Origin: JBQTIY01 sp052387675
GTDB taxonomy: Bacteria; Planctomycetota; B15-G4
DNA: 64,000 bases
Direction of reading: 5' to 3'
NCBI GenBank assembly: GCA_052387675.1
Contig: JBQTIY010000004.1
Location: 100,011-164,010 of the forward strand
Part shown: positions 1 through 10,857 of the stretch, in pieces
Layout of the letters: each line of letters begins with the position of its first letter
Numbering within the stretch: the first letter of the stretch is position 1
Position numbers and translations under genes: made by a program
The notes under the pieces: model-generated
Told to the model about the DNA's origin: nothing
The model's database searches: none
What the model saw: only the letters and a program-made list of their open reading frames with translations

Positions 1-1
1 T

Positions 2-136
2 CCGGAATTCCTCGGTGAGTATCTGCGAGCACTGCCAGACCCATCCGTCACCTTTCGCTTCAAGGATCGCGCTTCGGCAGGTCTCTTCAGCGCAGGCGAA
101 GCATCGCTCTATGTCGTGATGCCGATCACATCGTGA
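2..136 (+). CDS. dnaN: DNA polymerase III beta subunit (sliding clamp), C-terminal end only
   Basis: Frame 2 is open from the window edge to TGA at 134-136 and encodes about 44 residues ending in YVVMPITS. The beta clamp family ends in a PEFL-type segment followed by a final strand of the form YVVMPMRL, and both are visible (PEFLGEYLRAL, then LYVVMPITS). The clamp encircles DNA and tethers the replicative polymerase. The gene lies 26 nt upstream of dciA and then gyrB, an order typical of a replication-gene block. Only the tail is present, so nothing can be said about the rest of the protein. Confidence 0.8.
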   Translation, partial: PEFLGEYLRALPDPSVTFRFKDRASAGLFSAGEASLYVVMPITS

Positions 137-162
137 TCCTGACGCAAAGCTAGAGAGCTGGA

Positions 163-473
163 ATGGCACGACGAGGGACCACAGAGAGCCTGGGGCAGAT
201 TCTGGCCAGCCTGATGCAGAAGCGCGCCTTTGCGCGCCCGCTCGCGTTGGAGGCCTGGAAAGCGGCCTGGCAGCGGGCCGCAGGTCAACGGCTGTCTGCG
301 CGGACGCGAGTCGTTGGTTACCGCGACGGCGTGCTGACCGTGGAGACGGCTTCGGCGGCTCAGCGCTACGAATTGGAATCTTTTCACGGTCCGGCCCTGC
401 TGGCCCTGCTGCAGGCAGACACCACCGTGCCCACGCTACGCAAATTGATGTTCCGCACTGGAAACGCAGCCCC

Positions 474-477
<4 letters not shown>
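163..477 (+). CDS. dciA: DUF721/DciA-like protein
   Basis: A 104-residue basic protein of the DUF721/DciA family, whose characterised members interact with the replicative helicase DnaB and help load it. The family pattern is visible: an amphipathic N-terminus (LGQILASLMQKR), then W-x7-GQRLSART, a GVLTVETASAAQRYEL strand-helix unit, and a final LRKLMFRTG strand. It sits between dnaN and gyrB and its TGA overlaps the gyrB ATG by 4 nt, so translation is probably coupled. A TAGAGA hexamer at 151-156 ends 6 nt before the ATG, which could be a -10 box of a leaderless transcript; no clear Shine-Dalgarno sequence is seen. Confidence 0.75.
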
Positions 478-2879
<2,402 letters not shown>

Positions 2880-2885
2880 GCGATC

Positions 2886-3206
2886 TCAGCCATTGGGCGG
2901 GGGCGCATGCAGCTCGTCGTCCGCGGGAGGCGGCGAGTCCGTCGAGGGCGGGTGAGCTTCCGCAGGGGCCGACGTCTCGGCGATCTGAGGCGGGGTGTGC
3001 AGCGGGGGCCCGGCGGACGGCGTCGTGCTCGTATCCACTGAACGTGCCAGCTCGTTGGCGGCGGCCCGCCAGCGGGCGACAGTCCGGCCGGCCCGCCGCG
3101 CGATGTCTGGGAGGTCGCCCCCGAACATCATGATCGCGGCCAACGCAATGATGAGCAGTTCGACCGGGCCCACGTCGAGCAGGGCCAGCGTTGTCAGGTT
3201 GCTCAT
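2886..3206 (-). CDS. tatA: Twin-arginine translocase TatA/TatB-type subunit
   Basis: 106 residues. The N-terminus holds one hydrophobic segment (about residues 13-28, GPVELLIIALAAIMMFGG) followed by LPDIARRAGRTVARW, the FG-LP-xx-GR amphipathic helix of TatA/TatB proteins. The C-terminal half is proline/alanine rich and probably disordered. TatA/B proteins form the Sec-independent pore or receptor for folded proteins at the inner membrane. The start overlaps the stop of lptD by 4 nt, so it is the last gene of an LPS-assembly operon, an uncommon partner. TatA and TatB cannot be separated with confidence from the sequence. It ends 6 nt from the convergent gyrB stop. Confidence 0.8.
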   Translation of the reverse strand: MSNLTTLALLDVGPVELLIIALAAIMMFGGDLPDIARRAGRTVARWRAAANELARSVDTSTTPSAGPPLHTPPQIAETSAPAEAHPPSTDSPPPADDELHAPPPNG

Positions 3207-5560
3207 CGCCCGTATCTCCCTCCGATGGTGTCGAGCAGCGCTGCCCCGGGATCGCTGTCGATGGGTTTGAAGCGCAGCCGTGCCTCGAACTCGTCTTCGG
3301 TCTTGCCCAGGGCCGACACGCCGCGTCGCTCGCTCACTTCAAGATCGATGATCCAGCAGTGAGCCCACTGGCGCAGCAGGATGCCGCTGCGCGCAGTGGC
3401 TTGATTGAGGGCGTCGGTCTGATGAAAGACGCCGACAGTCCACTTGGGATTGAGCAGCCATTCCAGCCCGACCGTCCGGAAGTCGAACTGGCGGCGCACC
3501 TTGCTGTTGGCCAGCGTAAGCCGCCGCCCCTCGCCCAGCACCGTCGAATAGCTGGCATAGGACTCTGACCAGTGCGTGTCCTCGACGTCAAACTCGGCTC
3601 GCCAGCGCAGATCCGCTTGGCGTAATCCCGGCACTCGGGCGGCCGGCCTCCAGAGTGCGTCCAGCCGCAACGGGCCCCAGCGCTCGCCGGCATTGTCGCG
3701 CGAGGCATGCGGAAAGTACGGGAGCACGAGGTCGGCGTCGAAGAGCGTGACGACCCGTCCCTCTTGATGAGTTTGGACGCGGTCTCGCAGCCCGAGCTCC
3801 AGGAACTCGACTTCGTTGAGCTGCTCGGTGGCGTCTATGGCGAGCAGCTCCACGGGATCGTGCGTGACGGCGAAGCGGTTCAGCCAGGCCACGCGCGCTT
3901 CGACGATGCGCCGCAGTCCCTCGATGTTCCAGCGTTCGCTGAAGGCTTCTCGCGTTCCGCTCCAGAGCCGTGACCATTCGGCGCCGAGTCCACCAGCAAA
4001 GCGCGTCTCAGAACCATCGGCTACCGTTTGCTCGAAGACCGTGACGTCGGTCACGGTCTTGAGCTGCAGCCGATCGCCATTCGGCAAATCGAAGGGCCAG
4101 AAGCCATCGCCACCGGCTCCGCCGCGGAAGGAGCGCGCGCTTGGCAGGCCCGTAGCGTCGTCGGGCAGGAGCCGAGCGTTGTCCACGAAGGCGCGGGCGT
4201 TCATGAAGCCTGAGCCCGGCACCGGCTCACCCGCTGCGCGGGCCTCCCAGCGGGGCTGGTACTCGACCTGGGTATCGAAGTCATTCAGCCGAGTGCTCGT
4301 CAGCAGACTCCAAGCGCGCTGGTCGACCACTTCGCGGTAGGAAATCGCGGTCTCCTGCGGCTTGTCGAGCTTGAACTCGTCTTCGTAGTACTCGTTGAGG
4401 AAGTTGCGGTCGCTCTGTCTTGAGATTTCGATGTCCAGCACCCCTGAGTCACCGATGAGCGTGCGCTGTTCGAGGTCCAAGCGGCCACGGGTCTTCTCAG
4501 GCACAGGCACATCGAGATGGTCTGTGCCGGCTTGGTCGTTGATGAAGGCGCCCAACAGGCGGCCGCGCGTGTGCTGATTGCGATAGCGCAGACTCGGCTC
4601 GATGAAGAATCCGCGGCGCGAGAAGCGGCTGAGCTCGAGCCCCCACTCAGCATTCCAGTTGGCGGGTTCAGCGCCGAAGAGCCCGGCGAGCCCCGACATG
4701 AGCCCTCCAGCGTCCCCTTCCCATTCGGTCGTCAGCTCAGTGCCGAAGCGCGAGCTGCTCCCGATGTGGATGCGGCGCAGAAGCAAGTCATCGCGATCGA
4801 CGTTCACGTCGTAGCCGGGCCAAACCAGGATGGGCACATCGCCCACGCGCACCGTATTCAGGCCGGTGGTGAGCACGCGGCCCTCCGGGCGCGCTTCCAG
4901 GCGCGCCCAGGGCGTGCGAATGTGCCAGTGTGGATGCGCGAAACTGCAGCTCGTGTAGGAGAGTTCCTTCATGAGTGTGGTGCCGGACTGCAGCTTGCGC
5001 AGTAACTCGTAGCGCGCGACGAGCGGCAGGCCCTCCTGAACCTGGCTGCGCAGCTCGCCGTCAAGGACCGTGGCCACTCCAGTGCGGTTGTCCAGCAGGT
5101 AGTACGAGGCTCCGCTGACTCGTTCTTCGCCCTCATCCACGCTCACGTCACCGTCGAGGAAGATTTCGAGCACCCGCTCGCCGGCCACTGCGACCCCCGG
5201 CGTTGCGCTGGAATCGGCGCTGGAGGCGGGGGCCCCGCCGGCGTCGTCCTCCGTGGACTTGGGGGCCGCGAGCACAAGCACCAGCGTCTGACCACGCAGT
5301 CGCCGACCCTCCATGTGGACTTCGACGCCGTCGAGAAAGACCCAGACGAATTGCTCGGGATGGACCGGGTCGCGAAAGCCGTACTGAGCGCCCGCCGGGA
5401 AAATCGTGATGGGGCCCCGGGCAGGCTGGCCGGGGCCGGGCGCGAGCGGCGTGGTCTGCTGGCTGAGGAGTTGCCCGGGCAGAAGCAGCAGTGCCAGTGC
5501 GCAGGCCGCGCACGCGGCGAGCATGCGCCGCACGAGCTGAACTCGTCGTGAACTAGTCAT
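3203..5560 (-). CDS. lptD: LPS-assembly outer membrane protein LptD-like
   Basis: 785 residues with a cationic N-terminus and hydrophobic signal peptide (about residues 8-33, ending near LLSQQ). An OstA/LptA-like N-terminal beta region follows (residues about 50-180, with DVSVDEGEERVSGASYYLLDNRTG, a typical jelly-roll strand pair). The long C-terminal part is rich in alternating aromatic and charged strands (for example EPSLRYRNQHTRGRLLGAF and WTVGVFHQTDALNQ), as expected of the LptD beta-barrel. LptD inserts lipopolysaccharide into the outer leaflet of the outer membrane. It overlaps the upstream LptC/A-like gene by 8 nt and the downstream tatA by 4 nt. Similarity to the barrel is divergent, so the assignment leans on the N-terminal domain and operon context. 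Confidence 0.8.
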   Translation of the reverse strand: MTSSRRVQLVRRMLAACAACALALLLLPGQLLSQQTTPLAPGPGQPARGPITIFPAGAQYGFRDPVHPEQFVWVFLDGVEVHMEGRRLRGQTLVLVLAAPKSTEDDAGGAPASSADSSATPGVAVAGERVLEIFLDGDVSVDEGEERVSGASYYLLDNRTGVATVLDGELRSQVQEGLPLVARYELLRKLQSGTTLMKELSYTSCSFAHPHWHIRTPWARLEARPEGRVLTTGLNTVRVGDVPILVWPGYDVNVDRDDLLLRRIHIGSSSRFGTELTTEWEGDAGGLMSGLAGLFGAEPANWNAEWGLELSRFSRRGFFIEPSLRYRNQHTRGRLLGAFINDQAGTDHLDVPVPEKTRGRLDLEQRTLIGDSGVLDIEISRQSDRNFLNEYYEDEFKLDKPQETAISYREVVDQRAWSLLTSTRLNDFDTQVEYQPRWEARAAGEPVPGSGFMNARAFVDNARLLPDDATGLPSARSFRGGAGGDGFWPFDLPNGDRLQLKTVTDVTVFEQTVADGSETRFAGGLGAEWSRLWSGTREAFSERWNIEGLRRIVEARVAWLNRFAVTHDPVELLAIDATEQLNEVEFLELGLRDRVQTHQEGRVVTLFDADLVLPYFPHASRDNAGERWGPLRLDALWRPAARVPGLRQADLRWRAEFDVEDTHWSESYASYSTVLGEGRRLTLANSKVRRQFDFRTVGLEWLLNPKWTVGVFHQTDALNQATARSGILLRQWAHCWIIDLEVSERRGVSALGKTEDEFEARLRFKPIDSDPGAALLDTIGGRYGR

Positions 5561-8447
5561 CCAGGCGCACGCGGGAACGTAGGATGCGGAAAGTCTCGGC
5601 CTGCGGGCGAATCTCGATCGCGGCGGCGGTCATGGAGACCCCGCCTGCTGCCAGCTGACAGTTGCCGCTCAACTGCGCGAGGTCGGCGGCTAGGTCCCAG
5701 GAGAAGGTGTCGCCACTGGCGACGAAGCTGGAGCGAAAACTCACGCGTCCCGCGGCTGCCACAGAGAGCAGCGCGTCCTGTTCGTCGTGCAGAAAGCTCA
5801 GGCTCTCGGTTGCGCTGAGCTGCAGGGCGTCATGTCCGGCGTAAGCCGGGCGTTCGACGCGAGCCTGGCCCAGCAGCGTCGTGCTTCGTTCGGCCGCGTT
5901 GCGTTCGATGCGCTCGGCTGAGAAGGTCGTGGGCGGTACGCCCGGCGCGCTCGGAATTGTGATGCGGGCCGAACCCACGGCCTCGAGCGAGATGGGTAGG
6001 CCCTCGAGATCTCGCTCCATGACGAGGCTCTCTGTGGCCGACGCGCCGAGCGAGTCCTCGGCGCCTCCAGCGATCCACGAGGACACGCCGAACAAGCTGA
6101 GCTGGCGGCCCTGCACGAGCAACCGTTGGGTGGCGAGACTGCCGCCTTGGTCGCTGCGACCCCTCACTTCCCCCCGCAGTTCGCCGTGCAACTCGCCCGG
6201 CGCGCCGGACTCGTCGAGAGGCATCCACCAGTCCAATCCTGCGGAGGCCCAGAGTTCCCAGCGCTCGTTCTCTCGCGCGCCGGGGAAGGCCAGCCAAGCG
6301 TCCCGCGCAACACTCAGGTGGCGAGCGGCGCTGTCCCAGCTCAAGCCGACGCCTTGCCCGTGCCAAGGGCCCTGCTGGCTACCGGCGTGTTCCCAACGCG
6401 CTTCCGTCGGACAGAAGACGGTGGGCTCCGTGTCAAACGAGCGCACGACGAGTTCCTCAGAGGTGATCGTCGTGGGCGTTGCCGCCCCCGCCAGTTCAAG
6501 CTGCGCCGCGCCGAGCAGGGTGAGTGTCCGCGACGGGCCATCGAGGCGCACGGTCTGGGCGCGCAACAGAGAGCCGTCGGAACTCGTGCCGGTCACGGGG
6601 CCGCGCAGCTCGCCTTGTCCATCCAGCGCTGGCTGTGCGGCGCCAGCTGGAAGCAACCAGCTCAAACCGCCCTCGGCCAAGAGCTGCAGGTCGCGCGCGC
6701 GCGCAGGGTCGCGCAGGCTGAGCCGAACCTTGCGGGCCAGGATCACGCGCCCGGTGGCTTCGTCCCAACTCAGATCGAGGCCAGTGACTTCGAAGCCCTC
6801 ATGCTCCCAGCGCACCGGCCCTTGTGCCTGCAGGAGGAGGCCCTTGCGCTCGAGATGCTCAGCAGTCAGGCGGCTCTGCGCCGGACCGGCCGGGCCACGC
6901 ACCCAGCGCGCTTCGCCCTCCGCCGAGGCGAAGGCCAGTCCTCCCGCGGGATCGGCTTCTGCGCGAACGAGGCGCGCCGCAAGCCGCTGCACGCCTCCTG
7001 GGCTTGGCTGCACGAACTCCGCGCCGCCGTCCAGAACGAGCAGGCGAGCGTCGCCATCAAAGGTCAGCGTTTGCGCGGCCAAGGTCGAGCCGTCAGGAAG
7101 TCCGCCGGTGACACCGCCCCGCAGTTCGCCGTGCCCCGAGCGCGCTGCGCTGTTCGCGCCCTGCGGAAGCAGCCAGCTCAGTCCGGCTGGCGCGACCAAC
7201 TGCAGTCCCGCCAGCGGATGCTCGCTGGCCGGCGCCACCTGGAACTCCACGGCGCTCAGGAGCTGGAACTGCCCGCTCTGTAGGTTCCAGGAAAGGCCCA
7301 AGCCACTTGCGAGCAGATCACCTCGGCCAAAGTCGACCCGGCTTGCAGTGCTGGCTAGGTCGCCGATCAGCAGCAGGCTGTCGCAACTCAGCCAAGCGGG
7401 ACTCTCGCCGGGTGCGAGGCGTTCAAGGCGCACGGCGCCCAGCGCCTCAGCCGAGCGAAAGACGCCTTCCGCGTCGTTGAAGACTGTGAGTGTGTGCGCG
7501 GTGAGGCGCTGCACCACGTCGGAGCTCGGTCCGGCCTCGCGCTCGAGACTGGCTTGTCCCACGAGGCGGAGTTCGCCCCGGGCGTCATTGACGAACAGCG
7601 TGTCGGCGCTCAGTCGGCTGCCGTCGGCCGCCTGGCCCCGCACGCCTCCGCGCAACTCTCCGGAAGAAGCAGCTGTCGCCGCGACATCCACTGCCGTCAC
7701 GGGCGCCGCCAAGGGCCCCGACGCTGGCGTTGTCCAGCGGAGTCCGCCGGGAGCAAGAAACTCGCTCTGCGGCTCGCCGAGCAGTTTGAGCTGCACATCG
7801 GCCTCGTACTCAAGCACGCCGGCCGCGCGATCCCAACGGAACTGCTGGCCCACCACGTGCATGCGTTCGGTCGCCCAACTCACCTGACCAGGAGCTGTGA
7901 CGAGATCGCCGAGCACATCGAAGCGCTCGGCGGCCATGTGCGCTGTGGTGCCGTCCGAGAGCTGGAAGCTGCCGCGCACCGTGCCGATGAGCGAGAAGTC
8001 GCGCACGCGCAGGCGACCAAAGTCGATGGACACGCCGTCGCCCGACGTCTCATCGCCTTGGAAGCGCGCCTCCCGCGCCGTGATCGAGCCGCGCGGCAGG
8101 CCAGTTTCCTTGTCGAGCGCGGTGAGCGTCGGGCTCACGGCGAGAAAGGCGCCCGAGGCATCGGGCCGGCCCGAGAGAATGTGCACGCGATAGGCGGGCG
8201 CTGTGCCCGCTTCATTGGCACCGGCGTCGGCCGACGACGTGATGTCGAAGGTCACTTCTCCGAAGACAACGGAGATGTCTTCGCTCTTGTCGCGCACGTT
8301 CAGCCGCCCGCCCGTGCCGTCCCTGGGCAGATCGCCGATGACCGCCACACGTCCCAAGTTAAGGGGATCGGCCAGCAATTGAACTGTGACGAGCCCGGCT
8401 CCCACCATGCCGAGAAAGAGCAGGGCGCGCCGCGCCCCGTGGCTCAT
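5553..8447 (-). CDS. Giant LptC/LptA (OstA)-like periplasmic repeat protein
   Basis: 964 residues with one N-terminal membrane anchor (about residues 8-26, ALLFLGMVGAGLVTVQLLA) and then beta-strand-rich sequence to the end. Four internal modules recur with a signature of the form ELRGxVxGxxxDGSxL, at residues about 264, 441, 613 and 756; three are preceded by GLSWLLP-type segments (421, 594, 738). Normal LptC is about 190 residues and LptA about 180, so this is several times longer. It sits between kdsC and lptD, the position where lptC and lptA are usually found, and no separate lptA or lptB is visible. The inference is a single-chain, membrane-anchored bridge passing LPS from the inner membrane to LptD. 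The architecture is unusual; the function is inferred from context and strand pattern. Confidence 0.65.
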   Translation of the reverse strand: MSHGARRALLFLGMVGAGLVTVQLLADPLNLGRVAVIGDLPRDGTGGRLNVRDKSEDISVVFGEVTFDITSSADAGANEAGTAPAYRVHILSGRPDASGAFLAVSPTLTALDKETGLPRGSITAREARFQGDETSGDGVSIDFGRLRVRDFSLIGTVRGSFQLSDGTTAHMAAERFDVLGDLVTAPGQVSWATERMHVVGQQFRWDRAAGVLEYEADVQLKLLGEPQSEFLAPGGLRWTTPASGPLAAPVTAVDVAATAASSGELRGGVRGQAADGSRLSADTLFVNDARGELRLVGQASLEREAGPSSDVVQRLTAHTLTVFNDAEGVFRSAEALGAVRLERLAPGESPAWLSCDSLLLIGDLASTASRVDFGRGDLLASGLGLSWNLQSGQFQLLSAVEFQVAPASEHPLAGLQLVAPAGLSWLLPQGANSAARSGHGELRGGVTGGLPDGSTLAAQTLTFDGDARLLVLDGGAEFVQPSPGGVQRLAARLVRAEADPAGGLAFASAEGEARWVRGPAGPAQSRLTAEHLERKGLLLQAQGPVRWEHEGFEVTGLDLSWDEATGRVILARKVRLSLRDPARARDLQLLAEGGLSWLLPAGAAQPALDGQGELRGPVTGTSSDGSLLRAQTVRLDGPSRTLTLLGAAQLELAGAATPTTITSEELVVRSFDTEPTVFCPTEARWEHAGSQQGPWHGQGVGLSWDSAARHLSVARDAWLAFPGARENERWELWASAGLDWWMPLDESGAPGELHGELRGEVRGRSDQGGSLATQRLLVQGRQLSLFGVSSWIAGGAEDSLGASATESLVMERDLEGLPISLEAVGSARITIPSAPGVPPTTFSAERIERNAAERSTTLLGQARVERPAYAGHDALQLSATESLSFLHDEQDALLSVAAAGRVSFRSSFVASGDTFSWDLAADLAQLSGNCQLAAGGVSMTAAAIEIRPQAETFRILRSRVRLDD

Positions 8448-8965
8448 CGGATCCCCGCCAGGAGGGACTCCCAGCGTCCCGTTGTGCGCAGGATGTGTTC
8501 GATGAGGTCGCGCACAGCGCCGCGTCCGCCGCGCGACGGCACGACAAGATCGACCCGGTCGAGCACGTCTGCAGCCGCATCTGACGGTGCCGCGGCGAAG
8601 CCGGCGCGCTCGAGCAGACGCAGGTCGGGGACGTCATCGCCCATCATGACGACCTGCTGAGCCGTCACACCGAAGTGCGCCAGGGCCTCGTCGAAGGCGG
8701 CGGTCTTGTCCCGCGCCTGCTCCCAAATCCGCTCGATACGCAGTTCACGCGCACGGCGCTGCACGGCGGCGCCGCCGCGGCCGGTGATGAATGTGGTGAG
8801 GAGCCCGGCATCTCGCCAGAGCGCCAGTCCCGCGCCGTCGCGAGTGTGGAAGGACTTCGCCTCTTCGTCACCGGGCAGACCGTACAGCACCGTTCCGTCG
8901 GTGAGCACGCCATCCACGTCGAGCACGAGCAGGCGCAGACCGGCCAGTGGAGCGGCCGCTCTCAC
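8444..8965 (-). CDS. kdsC: 3-deoxy-D-manno-octulosonate 8-phosphate phosphatase
   Basis: 173 residues, the usual length of KdsC, a tetrameric C0-type HAD phosphatase that makes Kdo from Kdo-8-phosphate. HAD motif I is LLVLDVDGVLTDG near residue 14-26, motif II is FITGRGG, and motif III/IV is VVMMGDDVPDLRLLERAG. It overlaps kdsD upstream by 4 nt and the LptC/A-like gene downstream by 4 nt. A Kdo-based LPS inner core is therefore expected in this organism. Confidence 0.92.
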   Translation of the reverse strand: MRAAAPLAGLRLLVLDVDGVLTDGTVLYGLPGDEEAKSFHTRDGAGLALWRDAGLLTTFITGRGGAAVQRRARELRIERIWEQARDKTAAFDEALAHFGVTAQQVVMMGDDVPDLRLLERAGFAAAPSDAAADVLDRVDLVVPSRGGRGAVRDLIEHILRTTGRWESLLAGIR

Positions 8966-9957
8966 GGCAGTGACCGGATCGCGAGCAGATCCTGCACGTC
9001 AAGCAGACCGACCGGCCGGCCCCGCTCGTCCACGACCGGCAACTGGTCAATCTGGCGCTCGCGCAGCAGGCGCTGAGCCTCGCTGACGAGCTGACTCGGT
9101 CGAACGGTGGTGGGGGCTTTGGTCATGACCTCGTCGACGGGGCGCGAAAGCATGGCGAAGTCGTTGCGCTGGCGCGCCTCAAGCAGATTCCGGCGCAGAT
9201 CGCCATCGGTGTAGAAACCAGCGAACTGCCCGTCGGCGGCTTGGACGAGGACCGCGCCGGGCCGGCCTGGCGTGCTGGTCATGCGCTCGATGGCTTGGGC
9301 GAGGCTGTGGCCGGCGGCGATGAGCGGCAGGGCCGGGCCCTTGCGCATGACCTCCTCGACTCGCAGCAGCGAACGGCCGAGATTGCCGGCTGGATGGAAG
9401 CGAGCAAACTCCTCAGGCGAAAACTGTCGTTCGCCCAGGACTGCCATGGCCAGCGCATCGCCCAGCGCGAGCATCACGGTGGTGCTGGTGGTCGGGGCCA
9501 GACCCAACGGGCAGGCCTCCGTCACCCGGCCATAGTCCAGGACGACGTCGGCATGGCGGCCGAGCGGCGAGCCCGCATCGCCGGTGAGCGCGATCATCGG
9601 GACGCCAATGTCCTTGAGCGGGCCGACGAGCCGGAGCAGTTCCTCTGTCGTGCCGCTGTTGGAAAGCGCCAGCACGACATCCCGCCGCGTCACGCGTCCC
9701 AAGTCGCCGTGGAGGGCTTCGGCGGGGTGCAGGAAATCAGAGGGCGTGCCGGTGCTGGCCAGAGTGGCGCCAACCTTGCGGGCGATGATGCCGGCCTTGC
9801 CGATGCCGGTGGTGACCACGCGCCCTTCGCAAGCGGAGAGCAGTCGCACGGCCCGCACGAAGTCGGCGTCCAGCGTCTCGACCAGCAGAGCGAGCGCCTG
9901 AGACTCCGCGGCGAGCAGGGCCCGCGCGCTCTCGAGAATGTCCTGATCCTTGGCCAA
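8962..9957 (-). CDS. kdsD: Arabinose-5-phosphate isomerase (KdsD/KpsF family)
   Basis: 331 residues: an N-terminal SIS sugar-isomerase domain (GRVVTTGIGKAGIIARKVG, then SGTTEELLRLVG) followed by two CBS domains (from about residue 205). It converts ribulose-5-phosphate to arabinose-5-phosphate, the first committed step of Kdo synthesis. Length and order match E. coli KdsD. The start read here is TTG (complement of 9955-9957), giving MAKDQDILESARALL. It is the first gene of the minus-strand LPS operon; its promoter must lie in the 124-nt gap shared with the divergent M50 protease gene. Confidence 0.92.
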   Translation of the reverse strand: MAKDQDILESARALLAAESQALALLVETLDADFVRAVRLLSACEGRVVTTGIGKAGIIARKVGATLASTGTPSDFLHPAEALHGDLGRVTRRDVVLALSNSGTTEELLRLVGPLKDIGVPMIALTGDAGSPLGRHADVVLDYGRVTEACPLGLAPTTSTTVMLALGDALAMAVLGERQFSPEEFARFHPAGNLGRSLLRVEEVMRKGPALPLIAAGHSLAQAIERMTSTPGRPGAVLVQAADGQFAGFYTDGDLRRNLLEARQRNDFAMLSRPVDEVMTKAPTTVRPSQLVSEAQRLLRERQIDQLPVVDERGRPVGLLDVQDLLAIRSLP

Positions 9958-10081
9958 GGGGGCCGCTGCCTCTCGCCGCCGTGGAGGGGCACCCGCAGAC
10001 GCCCCGAATTGGGACCGCGCAGGCCCTCTGGGCCGCTAGAGTAGCGATTCTGCTGGCGCCCGCGCACCCTGGATCCCGCCG

Positions 10082-10837
10082 TTGCTGCCCGACCATCCCG
10101 CCCTGATCGTGGCCTTCTTCCTCGTGTTGTTGCTGGCGCTGAGTTGGCACGAAGCCGCCCACGCCTGGGTAGCGGACCGCTTGGGCGATCCAACCGCGCG
10201 CGAGCTGGGACGTGTCACGCTGAATCCGCTGAAGCACCTCGACCCCTTCCTCTCGGTGATCCTGCCGGGACTGTTGATCCTGATCGGCTCGCCCTTTCTG
10301 TTCGGCGGCGGCAAGCCGGTACCGATCAACGTGAACAACTTCGAGCGCAGGGCGCGCGACTTCATGCTCGTGGCGCTGGCAGGCCCCGGCAGCAACCTGC
10401 TCCTGGCAGCAGCCTTTGGTGTGGCCTGGGTCATCTCTGCTCACGCCGGAATCCTGCCGCCGATCGTCATCCAGCAGTCGCCGGACCTCATGCTGAACCC
10501 CAGCATCTTTCCGCCCGAGGATGTCTTGGCCGGCACCAAGATCCTGGGGACGGAAATCTGGCGCTACACACTGCAGATCGGCGTCCTAGTGAACATCGTT
10601 CTGGCGGTGTTCAACCTCATGCCGATTCCTCCCCTGGACGGGAGCCGGCTGGTGGGCTGGCTCCTACCCGAGCCGCTCCAGCCGGCTTGGTACGGACTTG
10701 ATCGCATCGGCCTCTTTCTGCTGATCGGTTTCCTCTATCTGGGCGGACTCGATCTTCTGGCCGTGCCGATGTCCTTCGCCCTGTACCACATCACTCACAC
10801 GATTGACGGCCTGTCCGGTTTGGGCGGTTTCGCTTGA
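10082..10837 (+). CDS. Site-2 protease-like M50 family membrane metallopeptidase
   Basis: 251 residues, strongly hydrophobic with about five to six membrane segments. The zinc motif HEAAH is at residues about 23-27 in the first helix, and the second metal motif NLMPIPPLDGSRL lies near residue 180-192. This is the compact M50B-type family without PDZ or CBS domains; members cut transmembrane helices, but the substrate of this class is often unknown. The start is TTG at 10082. A TAGAGT hexamer at 10037-10042 could be a -10 box. scpA follows after 20 nt. Confidence 0.85.
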   Translation: MLPDHPALIVAFFLVLLLALSWHEAAHAWVADRLGDPTARELGRVTLNPLKHLDPFLSVILPGLLILIGSPFLFGGGKPVPINVNNFERRARDFMLVALAGPGSNLLLAAAFGVAWVISAHAGILPPIVIQQSPDLMLNPSIFPPEDVLAGTKILGTEIWRYTLQIGVLVNIVLAVFNLMPIPPLDGSRLVGWLLPEPLQPAWYGLDRIGLFLLIGFLYLGGLDLLAVPMSFALYHITHTIDGLSGLGGFA

Positions 10838-10857
10838 GGACCTCTGGAGAAAACGCG

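Noticed and set aside
5881..7887. A 668-codon open frame opposite the LptC/A-like gene
   Set aside because: The translation is rich in Arg/Ser/Pro without domains, typical of antisense shadows in GC-rich DNA.
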